45,019 bases of DNA from Colimorpha_A sp045593985. GTDB lineage: Bacteria; Bacillota; Clostridia; Oscillospirales; CAG-272. Each line of letters starts with the position of its first letter. Position 1 is the stretch's first letter. The notes beneath the pieces were generated by a model. It was not told the origin of the DNA. It made no database searches and worked only from the letters and a program-made list of their open reading frames with translations. The position numbers and the translations under genes are program-made. Shown here one piece after another: positions 15,491-24,053 of the stretch. Where the stretch lies: positions 1 through 45,019 of the forward strand of contig JAZNXR010000126.1 of the NCBI GenBank assembly GCA_045593985.1, in the 5' to 3' direction.

Positions 15491-15519
15491 ATTATATCAT
15501 ATGATCACCGGCCGTACAA
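15491..15519 (-). promoter_or_regulatory. Promoter of the 185-residue membrane protein
   Basis: TTGTAC and TATAAT are separated by 17 bases on the minus strand, about 25 bases before the start codon. Confidence 0.75.
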
Positions 15520-15575
15520 GGTTATCGATCATAAATCTGTATAATGCACAGTTTAAGTATACTCGTGTTGTGCAA

Positions 15576-15615
15576 AACGCCAAAAAGCGACGGTGTTCCG
15601 TCGCTTTTTGGCGTT
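15576..15615 (-). terminator. Terminator of the Nudix-DUF1015 gene
   Basis: AACGCCAAAAAGCGACGG pairs perfectly with its complement over 18 bp with a 4-base loop. The stop codon of the gene touches the stem. TTTT after the stem on the minus strand is short, but the stem is strong. Confidence 0.8.
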
Positions 15616-17299
15616 ATTTAATTCTTCTGCACTCCATATAGTAGCGCTTATCGTAGGCTTCGCCCATTGAGAAGGTTTTGCGAGGGAGGGCGCCGTTCTT
15701 TTCGACGTAGGGGAAAAGCTCGCTTTTCTTTATGCCGTCAAACAAGAAGCCGACTGTGTCGGGCTTATTGCAGAGGGAGCGAAGATCGCTTTCGCCGTGG
15801 ATATAATCGACCTCGCCGCCGTTCTTTTCGATATATTCGTCAATAAAGCTTTGAAGCACGCCTGCGGTTAGGCCGTCAACGCAGAAGCTATCCTCGTTTC
15901 CGTTTACAACGGTTACGACCTTGTTTTCGGAGCAGCCTTCAAAGCGTTTTTTGGCTTCGGAGAGCATTTTTTCGCTGTCGACTCCGAAAACGACACGGTA
16001 TATCGGCTCGAAATCGAGCGCGGGATCGTGAATATTTACTATCTCAACGAGGGCGTAGCGAGCAAGTGGTTTGGTCTTATCTCTTTCGTAGCACGCCTTT
16101 GCGGTTGCAAGCGAATGGTTACCGTCACCGACGGCAAAGAGAAGCTCATGCGTTTCACTCTGCTTTTCAAGAGCCGAAAGCGCACGCTTTACCGCATTTT
16201 CGCTCATAAGCGAGCCACGAATGCTTCCGCCGCCGAGCATGAGGGGGGTATCGTAGAGGATCTCGCCATCCGGCTCGGACGGAATAACCTCGTTCTCGGG
16301 ATCGTCAATCAGCACCATAATGTGCGGAAGCTCCACCGGTGCATCCTTGCGAATCTCAACACGCGGAGGAATTCTCGACAGCACCGTTCCCTCGGTTGCT
16401 CTTACCGCCGAAACCGAGCCTACCGAATAATCATAGGCTTCAAGGTCGATCTTTCCGACGATTCCACGGCGGATCCTACCGTCCTTCAGGCGTCTTTCAA
16501 CGAAAATCATTGCGTTTTCGTATTCCTCGAAAACGTCGCTTTCTATGTATTCCGTCATTGTTTCGTTGATTCTTTTGATTCTGTCAGCGACGTCGGAATC
16601 GTTAAGATATACCTCGGGCAGAGTTATTTTGAGTGCCGAGGGGGAATCTCCTACCGTTTTTTCAACATTTTCCCAATAATCACGCTGTGAGGTATACTGG
16701 TCGCAGGCAACCGTCGACCATTTATCAAAATCCTTTTTGGGCAGAAGCACGTCTGCCGGGCTGAAGGGGAGGTTTTTCATATTTTCTTCCTTTCCGAATA
16801 TGAACGCTTCAAACTCTTTTCTTATTTTTCTTAATCTTCTCGCTACGGGCGGTGCGACCAGCCCTTCCTCGATCATTTGGTCAAGCTCGGAAAGCGACAC
16901 CCATTTGGCATCGCAGGTTTCGCCCTCTTGAAGGACGATATCCTTTATGTCAATATCACGTCGGACGATATAGCAATCGCCTATTGCGTTTCGTCCACGC
17001 TCCGTGCCGAGAAAATGCAGCTCGCTTTTATCAACCTTTATGCCTGTTTCCTCGAACAGCTCCCGCACTGCGCCGGTGAGCGAATCCTCGCCGTGAATAA
17101 TTGAGCCTGCTGTATTTTCCCAGACGTTTGGCCAATCCCGCTTTTGCGGCGAGCGAAGGGTTAAGAGTACTTGATTTTTGCTGTTTACCGTCCATATTCC
17201 GACGGCTATATGATATGCGCCCTTCGGCAGATAACGGCCTCGTATATGAGTTATACCAAGCGGGTTTCTGTCGCGGTCGTATAGATCCCAGATTTCCAT
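15614..17299 (-). CDS. Nudix hydrolase fused in frame to a DUF1015 protein
   Basis: The protein is 561 residues from the ATG at 17299 (MEIWDLYDRD), preceded by GAGGTC; a longer start at 17356 lies inside the promoter. Residues 1-170 are a Nudix domain of the isopentenyl-diphosphate-isomerase-like type. The Nudix box GX5EX7REUXEEXGU is seen as GSIIHGEDSLTGAVRELFEE. From about residue 175 (MKNLPFSPADVLLP) a full DUF1015 protein follows, with STVACDQYTSQ, VGDGNHSLATAKACYE and a basic C-terminus. The internal Met is preceded by AAAGGAAGAAAAT, so DUF1015 may also be made on its own. Nudix enzymes hydrolyse nucleoside diphosphate derivatives; the role of DUF1015 is unknown. Monocistronic. Confidence 0.88.
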   Translation of the reverse strand: MEIWDLYDRDRNPLGITHIRGRYLPKGAYHIAVGIWTVNSKNQVLLTLRSPQKRDWPNVWENTAGSIIHGEDSLTGAVRELFEETGIKVDKSELHFLGTERGRNAIGDCYIVRRDIDIKDIVLQEGETCDAKWVSLSELDQMIEEGLVAPPVARRLRKIRKEFEAFIFGKEENMKNLPFSPADVLLPKKDFDKWSTVACDQYTSQRDYWENVEKTVGDSPSALKITLPEVYLNDSDVADRIKRINETMTEYIESDVFEEYENAMIFVERRLKDGRIRRGIVGKIDLEAYDYSVGSVSAVRATEGTVLSRIPPRVEIRKDAPVELPHIMVLIDDPENEVIPSEPDGEILYDTPLMLGGGSIRGSLMSENAVKRALSALEKQSETHELLFAVGDGNHSLATAKACYERDKTKPLARYALVEIVNIHDPALDFEPIYRVVFGVDSEKMLSEAKKRFEGCSENKVVTVVNGNEDSFCVDGLTAGVLQSFIDEYIEKNGGEVDYIHGESDLRSLCNKPDTVGFLFDGIKKSELFPYVEKNGALPRKTFSMGEAYDKRYYMECRRIK

Positions 17300-17327
17300 T
17301 TTGACCTCAAAAAAATAATATACTGAA

Positions 17328-17356
17328 ATCATATCACATTTTTCTTTTGAATACAA
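17328..17356 (-). promoter_or_regulatory. Promoter of the Nudix-DUF1015 gene
   Basis: TTGTAT and TATGAT are separated by 17 bases on the minus strand, about 29 bases before the chosen ATG. This argues against the longer upstream start. Confidence 0.65.
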
Positions 17357-17375
17357 GGGGTATTGCGAAATAAAT

Positions 17376-17497
17376 GTAGTGGCGACCTATTCGCCGCATT
17401 CAAGAATTTATCGACTCAATGTAGGGGGCGACGTCCTCGACGCCCCGCAAAAAAGTAACATCGTTTTTGCAACGGCGGGAGCAAGCCCCCGCCCTAC
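17376..17497. repeat. Cluster of dispersed palindromic intergenic repeats, copy 1
   Basis: The gap between the Nudix gene start and the rsmB terminator holds three GC-rich hairpin units: one around GGCGACC/TTCGCC (17376-17400), a 29-base unit (17420-17448, GGGGCG and CGCCCC arms), and a 25-base unit on the other strand (17473-17497, GGCGGG/CCCGCC arms). The second and third recur exactly at 21224-21252 and 21064-21088. A 14-base GTAACATCGTTTTT at 17455-17468 also recurs inverted at 21255-21268. No coding potential was found. Confidence 0.85.
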
Positions 17498-17547
17498 GAA
17501 ATTGTGTCAAAACTTTTTTGCGCTTTTCGACAGAGTGAATTCCCCAT

Positions 17548-17579
17548 AAAAAAATGAAGGCGTTTGCCTTCATTTTTTT
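17548..17579 (-). terminator. Terminator of the yicC-rsmB operon
   Basis: AAAAAAATGAAGGC and GCCTTCATTTTTTT form a 14-bp stem with a 4-base loop and a T-run on the minus strand, directly after the rsmB stop. Confidence 0.92.
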
Positions 17580-17582
17580 ATT

Positions 17583-18887
17583 TTATTTCTTTATGAATTT
17601 TGCAACGAAAAAGCCGTCTGTACCGTGAGTGTCGGGGAAGAAGGTGATCATTGCCTTATTCTCATACATTCCGTCGGTGCAGGGAGAAAATTCGGGATGC
17701 TCTTTCAAAAATCTGCTGACGACATCCTCGTTTTCGGCTTTATTGAGCGTGCAGGTCGAATAGACGAGTATTCCGCCGTCCTTTAAGTACGATGCGCCGT
17801 TTGCGAGAATTTTATACTGAATTTCCGGCAGACGTGCAATATCCTCCGGGGATTTATGGCGAAGATCGGGCTTCTTTGCAATTACGCCAAGTCCCGAGCA
17901 AGGAACGTCGCAGAGGACTCTGTCTGCCTTACCGATAAGCTCCTCATTCGGCTTTGTGCCGTTATGCACCTCGGTTTCAAGAATCTCGATGCCAAGCCTT
18001 TTTGCGCCGTTTTCGACAAGCGAAAGTTTGCTTTCGTGAAGGTCGAGGGAGATAAGTCTGCCTGCGTTTCCCATTTCAAGAGCGATTCCGAAGCTCTTGC
18101 CGCCTGGGCAGGAGCAGGTGTCGATCACAAAATCGTTCGGCTTTGCACCCAGCGCCTTTACACAGAGCTGCGACGCTTCGTCCTGGACGAAGCAAAGGCC
18201 GTCGTGTAGAACGGTCAGGTCGCTTACTGCGGTATTTGACGTCAGCATTACTGCGCTGTCGCATTTTTCGGAGGGCGAGCAGTCGATGCCGCTTTCATTA
18301 AGCGACCTTATCAGCCCGTCTCTTGTGATCTTCAGCGTATTTACCCGAAGGGTTATACTCGGACTTCGGTTCATGCCGTTCAAAAGCCCTTCTACCCTCT
18401 CGCTACCGTAATTATCACGGAAGAGAGATATTAGCCAAGTCGGCAGAGAGTATTTTACGCTCAAATATTCGTCGCTGCCCGCCTTCGGCATCGGGATATT
18501 ATTCTTCCCGCGGACGATTGAGCGAAGAACGGCGTTTACAAAGGATGACGTTCCCTTATGCGTATAGCGCTTTGACAGCTCAACGCTTTCGTTTACCGCT
18601 GCGCTGTCGGGCGTGCGGTCGAGAAACAAAATCTGATATGCGCCAAGACGAAGAATATTCATCAGCTTCGGCTCGATCTTTTCTAACGGCTTGCTCGAAT
18701 ATACCGAAATTACGTAATCGAGAGTTATTCTTCTTTCGATAACGCCGTAAACGAGCGTTGTGAAAAACGCACGGTCGGCACCTATATAGCCGTATTTTTT
18801 GATTGCGCTGTCAAGCTCGAGATTTGAAAATTTATCGGTTTTCTCGCATCTTTCAAGCGAGAGATACGCCGCTTCTCTTACCTTCAT
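17583..18887 (-). CDS. rsmB: 16S rRNA m5C967 methyltransferase
   Basis: Methylates C967 of 16S rRNA with S-adenosylmethionine. The protein is 434 residues. The N-terminal 140 residues form the NusB-like RNA-binding domain (REAAYLSLERCEK, then FVNAVLRSI). The C-terminal methyltransferase has the SAM loop DTCSCPGGKSF, SLDLHESKL, the Cys motif CDVPCSGLGV and the nucleophile Cys in VYSTCTLN. Length is normal. It starts one base inside the yugP stop (TGATG overlap) and is the last gene of the yicC operon here; in many Firmicutes rlmN, prpC and prkC follow, but a terminator ends the unit in this genome. Confidence 0.95.
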   Translation of the reverse strand: MKVREAAYLSLERCEKTDKFSNLELDSAIKKYGYIGADRAFFTTLVYGVIERRITLDYVISVYSSKPLEKIEPKLMNILRLGAYQILFLDRTPDSAAVNESVELSKRYTHKGTSSFVNAVLRSIVRGKNNIPMPKAGSDEYLSVKYSLPTWLISLFRDNYGSERVEGLLNGMNRSPSITLRVNTLKITRDGLIRSLNESGIDCSPSEKCDSAVMLTSNTAVSDLTVLHDGLCFVQDEASQLCVKALGAKPNDFVIDTCSCPGGKSFGIALEMGNAGRLISLDLHESKLSLVENGAKRLGIEILETEVHNGTKPNEELIGKADRVLCDVPCSGLGVIAKKPDLRHKSPEDIARLPEIQYKILANGASYLKDGGILVYSTCTLNKAENEDVVSRFLKEHPEFSPCTDGMYENKAMITFFPDTHGTDGFFVAKFIKK

Positions 18888-19579
18888 CAGTCTCTGCGCC
18901 GTCCGCCGCCTGCGATGATGATCAGTCTTAAAAGCGATGCGAGCGCAACGAAAAGTGCGGCAAGATAGGTCATGGCGGCGGCTGAAAGCACCTTTTTCGT
19001 GCCTTTAAGCTCATCGTCATTCAAATATCCGTATCCGCCGAGCGCCTTAACCGCCCTGCGGCTTGCATCAAACTCTGTCGGGAGCGTGACGAGCTGGAAG
19101 ATAACGGTCAGGCTGAAAAGGACTATTCCTGCATAAGCAAGGGGCTGATTTGCAAGGATGAGTCCAATAATAAACAGAGGCATCGATAGACGTGAGCCAA
19201 AATTCGTAATCGGCACAAGAGCCGTACGGAGCTTTATCGGCGCATAGCCGACAGCGTGCTGAATTGCGTGACCTGCTTCGTGAGCCGCAACGCCTATCGC
19301 CGCAACGGACGTGCTTCCGTAAACGCTGTCCGAGAGGGCAATCGTATTGCTTCTCGGATCGTAATGGTCGGTCAGGTCTCCCGGCGTTCTCGTGATTCCG
19401 ACGTTAAACAGGCCGTTTGAATCGAGAATCTTGCGAACTGCCATCTCCGCTGTAAGCCCCATGCCTGCATATACTTTACTATACTTATTATAGGTCGTTT
19501 TAACCTTGATCTGCGCCCACATTGAAATTATGAGCATCGGTACGACAAGTACCAAATATGGCCAGTCAATCCAAAACAT
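18887..19579 (-). CDS. yugP: Membrane zinc metallopeptidase (YugP-like)
   Basis: The protein is 230 residues. The zinc site is AAHEAGHAIQHA, with a third ligand in LPTEFDASRRA. Hydrophobic segments are at the N-terminus (YLVLVVPMLIISMWA), two in the middle, and one at the C-terminus (AALFVALASLLRLIIIA), so it is an integral membrane protein. YugP-type proteins commonly sit between fmt and rsmB in Clostridia; the substrate is not known. It begins 3 bases after the fmt stop and its stop overlaps the rsmB start, so it is part of the operon. Confidence 0.9.
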   Translation of the reverse strand: MFWIDWPYLVLVVPMLIISMWAQIKVKTTYNKYSKVYAGMGLTAEMAVRKILDSNGLFNVGITRTPGDLTDHYDPRSNTIALSDSVYGSTSVAAIGVAAHEAGHAIQHAVGYAPIKLRTALVPITNFGSRLSMPLFIIGLILANQPLAYAGIVLFSLTVIFQLVTLPTEFDASRRAVKALGGYGYLNDDELKGTKKVLSAAAMTYLAALFVALASLLRLIIIAGGGRRRD

Positions 19580-19582
19580 ATT

Positions 19583-20524
19583 TTACTCCTTTACGGAAAT
19601 CAGTTTTTCTCCGTCCTTTATAGGGTTTCCTCTTAAATAATCGGCTGCCGCCATCTGCTTTTTGCCTGCGGGAAGCACCTGACGAATTTCGAGAAGCATT
19701 CCGTCGCCGCAAGAAAGATAGAGCTTTTTGCCGTCCGAGAGGAGCGTGCCTGCTTCCTTATCGGTCTTTTTATCGGTCGGGAATGTTTCAACTAATTTTA
19801 GCTGGGTTTCTCCCCTCATAGCGTATGCATAAAGGTATGGCGCAAGACCTCTTACACGGTTATGAAGCTCGTTTGCCGTCATTGAAAGCTCGATCATGCA
19901 GTCCTCTTTGCCGACCTTTGCCGCATAGGTTGCGTCAGCCTCCGCTTGCTTTTCTCTTTTTGCGCTTCCGTCTATGATGCTCGGAAGAGTTGACATAAGC
20001 AGGTCTGCTCCGTTTTTCGCCATTTTTTCAAACAGCGTTTCGGCGTTATCGGATAGGTCTATTGTGACGGTGCTTTTTGCGATCATATCGCCCGTATCAA
20101 GCCCCTCGTCCATATACATTATCGTGTTTCCCGTCTCACGCTCGCCGTTTATCAAGCATCTCTGAACAGGAGCCGCACCTCGATATTTCGGCAGAAGCGA
20201 GCCGTGGACGTTTATGCATCCGTATTTGGGATAATCTATAACCGATTTCGGAAGAATCTTTCCGTAGGCGGCAACGATTATGATATCGGGATTTTTCTCA
20301 CGAAGGAACGCATCAAACTCCCCGTCTCGCAGGGTTTTCGGCTGATAAACCGGAAGTCCGACGCTTTCGGCATAAATTTTTACCTCGGGAGGCGTTAGTA
20401 TCATTTTTCTGCCCTTCGGCTTGTCGGGCTGGGTTATTACCGTGATTTCGCCTGCATTATTTTCATAAAGAGCACGAAGTGATGCAACGGCAAAATCGGG
20501 CGTTCCCATAAACATTATTTTCAT
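19583..20524 (-). CDS. fmt: Methionyl-tRNA formyltransferase
   Basis: Formylates initiator Met-tRNA using 10-formyl-THF. The protein is 313 residues from the ATG at 20524, which gives the family start MKIMFMGTPDFA; a longer frame would overlap def. The catalytic region is GSLLPKYRGAAPVQRCL and the loop GDTGxM is seen as MDEGLDTGDMI. The C-terminal domain binds tRNA (LHNRVRGLAPYLYAY). It starts one base after the def stop; the two work on the same formyl group at opposite ends of translation. Confidence 0.96.
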   Translation of the reverse strand: MKIMFMGTPDFAVASLRALYENNAGEITVITQPDKPKGRKMILTPPEVKIYAESVGLPVYQPKTLRDGEFDAFLREKNPDIIIVAAYGKILPKSVIDYPKYGCINVHGSLLPKYRGAAPVQRCLINGERETGNTIMYMDEGLDTGDMIAKSTVTIDLSDNAETLFEKMAKNGADLLMSTLPSIIDGSAKREKQAEADATYAAKVGKEDCMIELSMTANELHNRVRGLAPYLYAYAMRGETQLKLVETFPTDKKTDKEAGTLLSDGKKLYLSCGDGMLLEIRQVLPAGKKQMAAADYLRGNPIKDGEKLISVKE

Positions 20525-20525
20525 A

Positions 20526-21002
20526 TTATTCCTCGTCAAGCTCCTCGGGTGAAAGCATTCTCGATGCCTTGTCGATGTAAAGAGTTCCGTCAAGATGGTC
20601 AAGCTCATGGCAGAAGCAACGCGCTTTAAGCTCGCTTCCCGTCATAGTAAACCATTCGCCGTTTCTGTTTTGCGCCTTTACGGTAACGGTCATGGGACGG
20701 TCAACGATTCCCCATTCATTGGGAACGGAAAGACATCCCTCGAGGCCCTCTTGGCGCTCGTCCGAAACCTCAACGATTTCGGGATTGATAAGCTCGATAA
20801 GCTCGCCCGGCTCGGTTTCGACAAGCACAACTCGGCGCAAAACGCCGACCTGGGGTGCTGCAAGGCCTGCGCCGTTTGCCTTATGAAGTGTGTCCTTCAT
20901 ATCGTCAAGCAGACGTAGGATTCTTGGAGTTATTTCATCAACGGGGCGGCTCTTTTTGCGGAGCAGCTCGTCTTCCTTCGTTAGTATTTTAAGAATTGCC
21001 AT
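20526..21002 (-). CDS. def: Peptide deformylase
   Basis: Removes the formyl group from new proteins. The protein is 158 residues. The three motifs are present: GAGLAAPQVG at 44-53, EGCLSVP at 88-94 with the metal Cys90, and HELDH at 132-136. The extra residues at 99-125 and the absence of a long loop near the N-terminus fit the type-1 class. A gap of 284 bp with palindromic repeats separates it from priA, but the gene order and orientation keep it in the same operon. No separate promoter was identified. Confidence 0.96.
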   Translation of the reverse strand: MAILKILTKEDELLRKKSRPVDEITPRILRLLDDMKDTLHKANGAGLAAPQVGVLRRVVLVETEPGELIELINPEIVEVSDERQEGLEGCLSVPNEWGIVDRPMTVTVKAQNRNGEWFTMTGSELKARCFCHELDHLDGTLYIDKASRMLSPEELDEE

Positions 21003-21059
21003 TTTTATGTCCTCTTTTTAAAATCATTGATATTGTAACGCCGAAACGCTTTGCGACAT

Positions 21060-21268
21060 CTTTGTAGGGCGGGGGCTTGCTCCCGCCGCATCGAAACACA
21101 ATGTTACTTCACTTCGACACACGGACGCTCTGCGTCCTACCTCATCCGTCCGAGGTTTACCTCTTAGACACCCTTCCCCTCAGGGGAAGTGAAGAAGGCG
21201 TGGCGGAGCTTTGCCATATTATTTGTAGGGGGCGACGTCCTCGACGCCCCGCTCAAAAACGATGTTAC
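21060..21268. repeat. Cluster of dispersed palindromic intergenic repeats, copy 2
   Basis: The 284-bp gap between priA and def is filled by hairpin-forming units: the 25-base GTAGGGCGGGG unit at 21064-21088, a segment with ACGCTCTGCGTCC (21122-21150), a CTTCCCCTCAGGGGAAG hairpin (21173-21190), the 29-base unit at 21224-21252, and AAAAACGATGTTAC at 21255-21268. Units one, four and five match the cluster at 17376-17497, in changed order and orientation. No gene was found here. Confidence 0.85.
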
Positions 21269-21286
21269 GTCGTTTTGTTACACATA

Positions 21287-23749
21287 TTACAAATTCGTCG
21301 GGTTTACGTCGGCAGAAATCGCAATACGCTTCCCTGCTGAACGGCTGATTTCGGAATAGGCTTCTGACATCAGCCTTCTTGCGGCATTATTAAGCTTCGT
21401 TTTGATAACGACTCTCATTCGGTAGACGCCGTTTACCTTGTATATCGGCGCTTCCATCGGCCCGAAAAGCACGGCGGCAACGTCGGGATATTTTTCAGCA
21501 CGCAGCTTTTTGAACATCTCGGTAAACTGTGTTGCCGCAGTCATAAGCTCATTTTCCGAAGCCGAGCCGAATGTGAACAGCACCATATCACAGTATGGCG
21601 GGAAAACGAGAGCAGAACGGAGCGCTATCTCGTTTTCATACATTTTTTCGTAGTCCTGCTCCGACGAGATCCTAAGAATAGGATGCTCGGGATTCGAGGT
21701 CTGCACCATAGCACAGCCCTTGCGCTCGGCTCTGCCTGCTCTGACTATAACCTGAGTCAGAAGCGAGAAGGTTCGCTCGTTTGCCTTATAGTCATTAAGA
21801 TAGAGCGAGGAATCGGCATTTATTACTCCAACGAGGGTTACGTTCGGGAAGTCGTGTCCCTTTGTTACCATCTGTGTACCGATCAGTATATCGCTTTCGC
21901 CGTCACGGAATGAGCCAAGCAGACTCTCGTATGAGAATTTCGTTGATGTCGTGTCGGCATCCATTCTCGTAATTCTTGCGCTCGGGAAGAGACGGTTAAG
22001 CTCCTCCTCAACCATTTGCGTGCCGTAGCCGACGTGACGAAGCACCTCGTTTCCGCACTGCGGACATTTGCTTGGCGCAAATTCCTTGCTTCCGCAGTAG
22101 TGACAGTAGAGGTATCCTCTACCGTAGGTCGTTGTATGATAGGTATATGAAACGCTGCAATGCTCGCAGGTCAAAACGTGACCGCACAGCGGACAGGAAA
22201 GAAAACGGTTATATCCTCTTTGATTTATAAAGAGAATTACCTGTTCTTTTCTGTTCAGCACCTCGCTGATCTTCTCACGAAGCTCGGTGCCGATAGGAGA
22301 TACGTTGCCGTTTTTGGCATCCTTTCGCATATCGGTAATAACCGTTTCGGGCAGGACGCTGTTTCCGTAACGCTCATTCAGGGTTATTAAGGTGTATTTC
22401 CCTTCCTTCGCCTTTAAATAGCTTTCAAGGGAGGGGGTTGCGCTTGATAAAAGCATTACTGCATTTTGCTTTGCGCAACGGTAACGCGCTATATCTCTTG
22501 CGTGATATTTCGGATCCATATCCGATTTATAGGTATGCTCGTGCTCCTCATCGATAACGATAAGGCCGAGATTTTTAAAGGGAGCAAAAATAGCCGAACG
22601 AGTACCGATGCAAACGTCTGCATCCCCCCGTGCTATCTTTCGCCAGGCATCGTATCTTTCGCCCTTCGACAGCCCTGAATGTATAACGACTGTCCTTTCG
22701 CCGTAATGCGCACGGAAGATTCCCACCGTTTGCGGTGTGAGCGCAATTTCGGGAACGAGAAGTATTACCGATTTGCCCTTCTTGATGACGTGATCCATTA
22801 CCGAGCGAATAACGCTCGTTTTTCCGCTTCCCGTTACGCCGTGAAGCAGCGCTGCCATCGGCTTGCCTGAATCGGTCATCGAAATAATTTTATCTCTTGC
22901 CTCGGATTGGCTTTCCGAGAGGGTATATATCTTATCGGGCGGCAGCTTCTTACCCCTGTAAGGATCTCTGAAAATGTCAAACGAGGTTATATTTATGATC
23001 CCCTTTGCCTCAAGGGGCTTAAGGATGCTTCTTCCTATTTCATAGCGGTCACGAAGCTCATTCATATTACAGCTTCCGCTTATTGATATTACCGAAAGCG
23101 CTTCCTTTTGCTTGCTTCCGCGCACGAGGGCAAGGAGCTCATCAATCTCCTTGTCGGCGTATTCCTCACTTATTGATACGGTTTCGGAAACGACGCCCTT
23201 GCTGTCGGAAAATTCCGCTTCACATTCGAGCATACCGCTTTTTTTGAGGCGAAGAATTATTGCTGATGCGCTTTCTCCGCAGTCCTTTATAACGGTATCC
23301 TCGCTGACTCTGCCTTTTGCGATAATATAGCGAAGAACAGCCGCACTTGACGGCGGTAGAGTATCAAGCTCATTTTTGCCCTTTTCGGTGACAGTATAAT
23401 ATTCCTTCACCTTGGAAAGTGCGGAGGAGGGCAATATCGCCTTAACGGCATCTCCGACAGTACATAAAAAATGCTCCTTCATATACATAGCAAGGCCGAG
23501 CATTTCGCTGTCAAGAACTATACTTTGACAAACGGGGGCTATAATGGGCTTTAGCGACGTATAATCGGAAGCATCCGACAGCTCGCCTATAAGAGCGAGC
23601 TGCTTTCTATTCCCGCCTCCGAACGGCACGGCGACAAAGGAGCCGACCGCAAGGGCGCTTCGGAGTTCTTCGGGAACGTAATAATCGTATAGCTTATCAA
23701 TGTGATACGGCGCGTCAAGCAGATATACCCGAGCAACCGAATTATTCAC
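21287..23749 (-). CDS. priA: Primosomal protein N' (replication restart helicase)
   Basis: Reloads the replisome at stalled forks. The protein is 820 residues, slightly above the common 730-800. The N-terminal 3'-DNA-binding domain contains FVAVPFGGGNRKQLA. The helicase has Walker A GVTGSGKT at 304-311, DEEH at 400-403, SATPSLES, and helicase motifs V and VI (GTQMVTKGHDFPNVTLV; QVIVRAGRAER). The zinc-binding Cys clusters (CPLCG, CEHC, CHYCG, CPQCG) lie at about 535-580. The start at 23749 follows the rpoZ stop by 11 bases. The usual coaBC between rpoZ and priA is absent. Confidence 0.96.
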   Translation of the reverse strand: MNNSVARVYLLDAPYHIDKLYDYYVPEELRSALAVGSFVAVPFGGGNRKQLALIGELSDASDYTSLKPIIAPVCQSIVLDSEMLGLAMYMKEHFLCTVGDAVKAILPSSALSKVKEYYTVTEKGKNELDTLPPSSAAVLRYIIAKGRVSEDTVIKDCGESASAIILRLKKSGMLECEAEFSDSKGVVSETVSISEEYADKEIDELLALVRGSKQKEALSVISISGSCNMNELRDRYEIGRSILKPLEAKGIINITSFDIFRDPYRGKKLPPDKIYTLSESQSEARDKIISMTDSGKPMAALLHGVTGSGKTSVIRSVMDHVIKKGKSVILLVPEIALTPQTVGIFRAHYGERTVVIHSGLSKGERYDAWRKIARGDADVCIGTRSAIFAPFKNLGLIVIDEEHEHTYKSDMDPKYHARDIARYRCAKQNAVMLLSSATPSLESYLKAKEGKYTLITLNERYGNSVLPETVITDMRKDAKNGNVSPIGTELREKISEVLNRKEQVILFINQRGYNRFLSCPLCGHVLTCEHCSVSYTYHTTTYGRGYLYCHYCGSKEFAPSKCPQCGNEVLRHVGYGTQMVEEELNRLFPSARITRMDADTTSTKFSYESLLGSFRDGESDILIGTQMVTKGHDFPNVTLVGVINADSSLYLNDYKANERTFSLLTQVIVRAGRAERKGCAMVQTSNPEHPILRISSEQDYEKMYENEIALRSALVFPPYCDMVLFTFGSASENELMTAATQFTEMFKKLRAEKYPDVAAVLFGPMEAPIYKVNGVYRMRVVIKTKLNNAARRLMSEAYSEISRSAGKRIAISADVNPTNL

Positions 23750-23760
23750 TGCTTTTCTCC

Positions 23761-24039
23761 TTATTCGACGGAAGCGTCGTTTATAACGTATTCACCGTTA
23801 GCAAGACGATTAATACCGATTCTGACTGCCTTTTCATCACGGTAGTCCTTCTTGATAAGAGCGGAAAGGGGCTTATCGGTTTCCTTGTTTGCAAGCTTTC
23901 TTTCTGCTTCCTCTCTCTGTGCTACATACTCGTCTGTTACTATTCTTGCGCACTTTGCAACTGCGATAACGAGAGTATAGCGGTTATACTTGTTGTTTTG
24001 TGTAAGAGTGTCAAGGGAGGGGGTTATCATGTTGTTCAT
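23761..24039 (-). CDS. rpoZ: RNA polymerase omega subunit
   Basis: The protein is 92 residues. The pattern ITPSLDTL, NKYNRYTLVIAVAKCAR, then KPLSALIKKDYRDEKAVRIGINRLANGEYVI matches the omega subunit, which helps assemble and stabilise RNA polymerase around the beta-prime subunit. It lies between gmk and priA, as in most Firmicutes. Length is normal for clostridia. Confidence 0.93.
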   Translation of the reverse strand: MNNMITPSLDTLTQNNKYNRYTLVIAVAKCARIVTDEYVAQREEAERKLANKETDKPLSALIKKDYRDEKAVRIGINRLANGEYVINDASVE

Positions 24040-24053
24040 AGTATTTCTATCCT

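Noticed and set aside
15468..15575. A second small gene or RNA between the 185-residue protein and the Nudix gene
   Set aside because: Only a promoter and terminator are seen; no frame with a ribosome binding site and no conserved RNA fold was recognised.
17300..17356. Longer N-terminus for the Nudix-DUF1015 protein (start at 17356)
   Set aside because: That stretch contains a -35/-10 pair with 17-bp spacing and the extra residues are not Nudix-like; the ATG at 17299 has a ribosome binding site.
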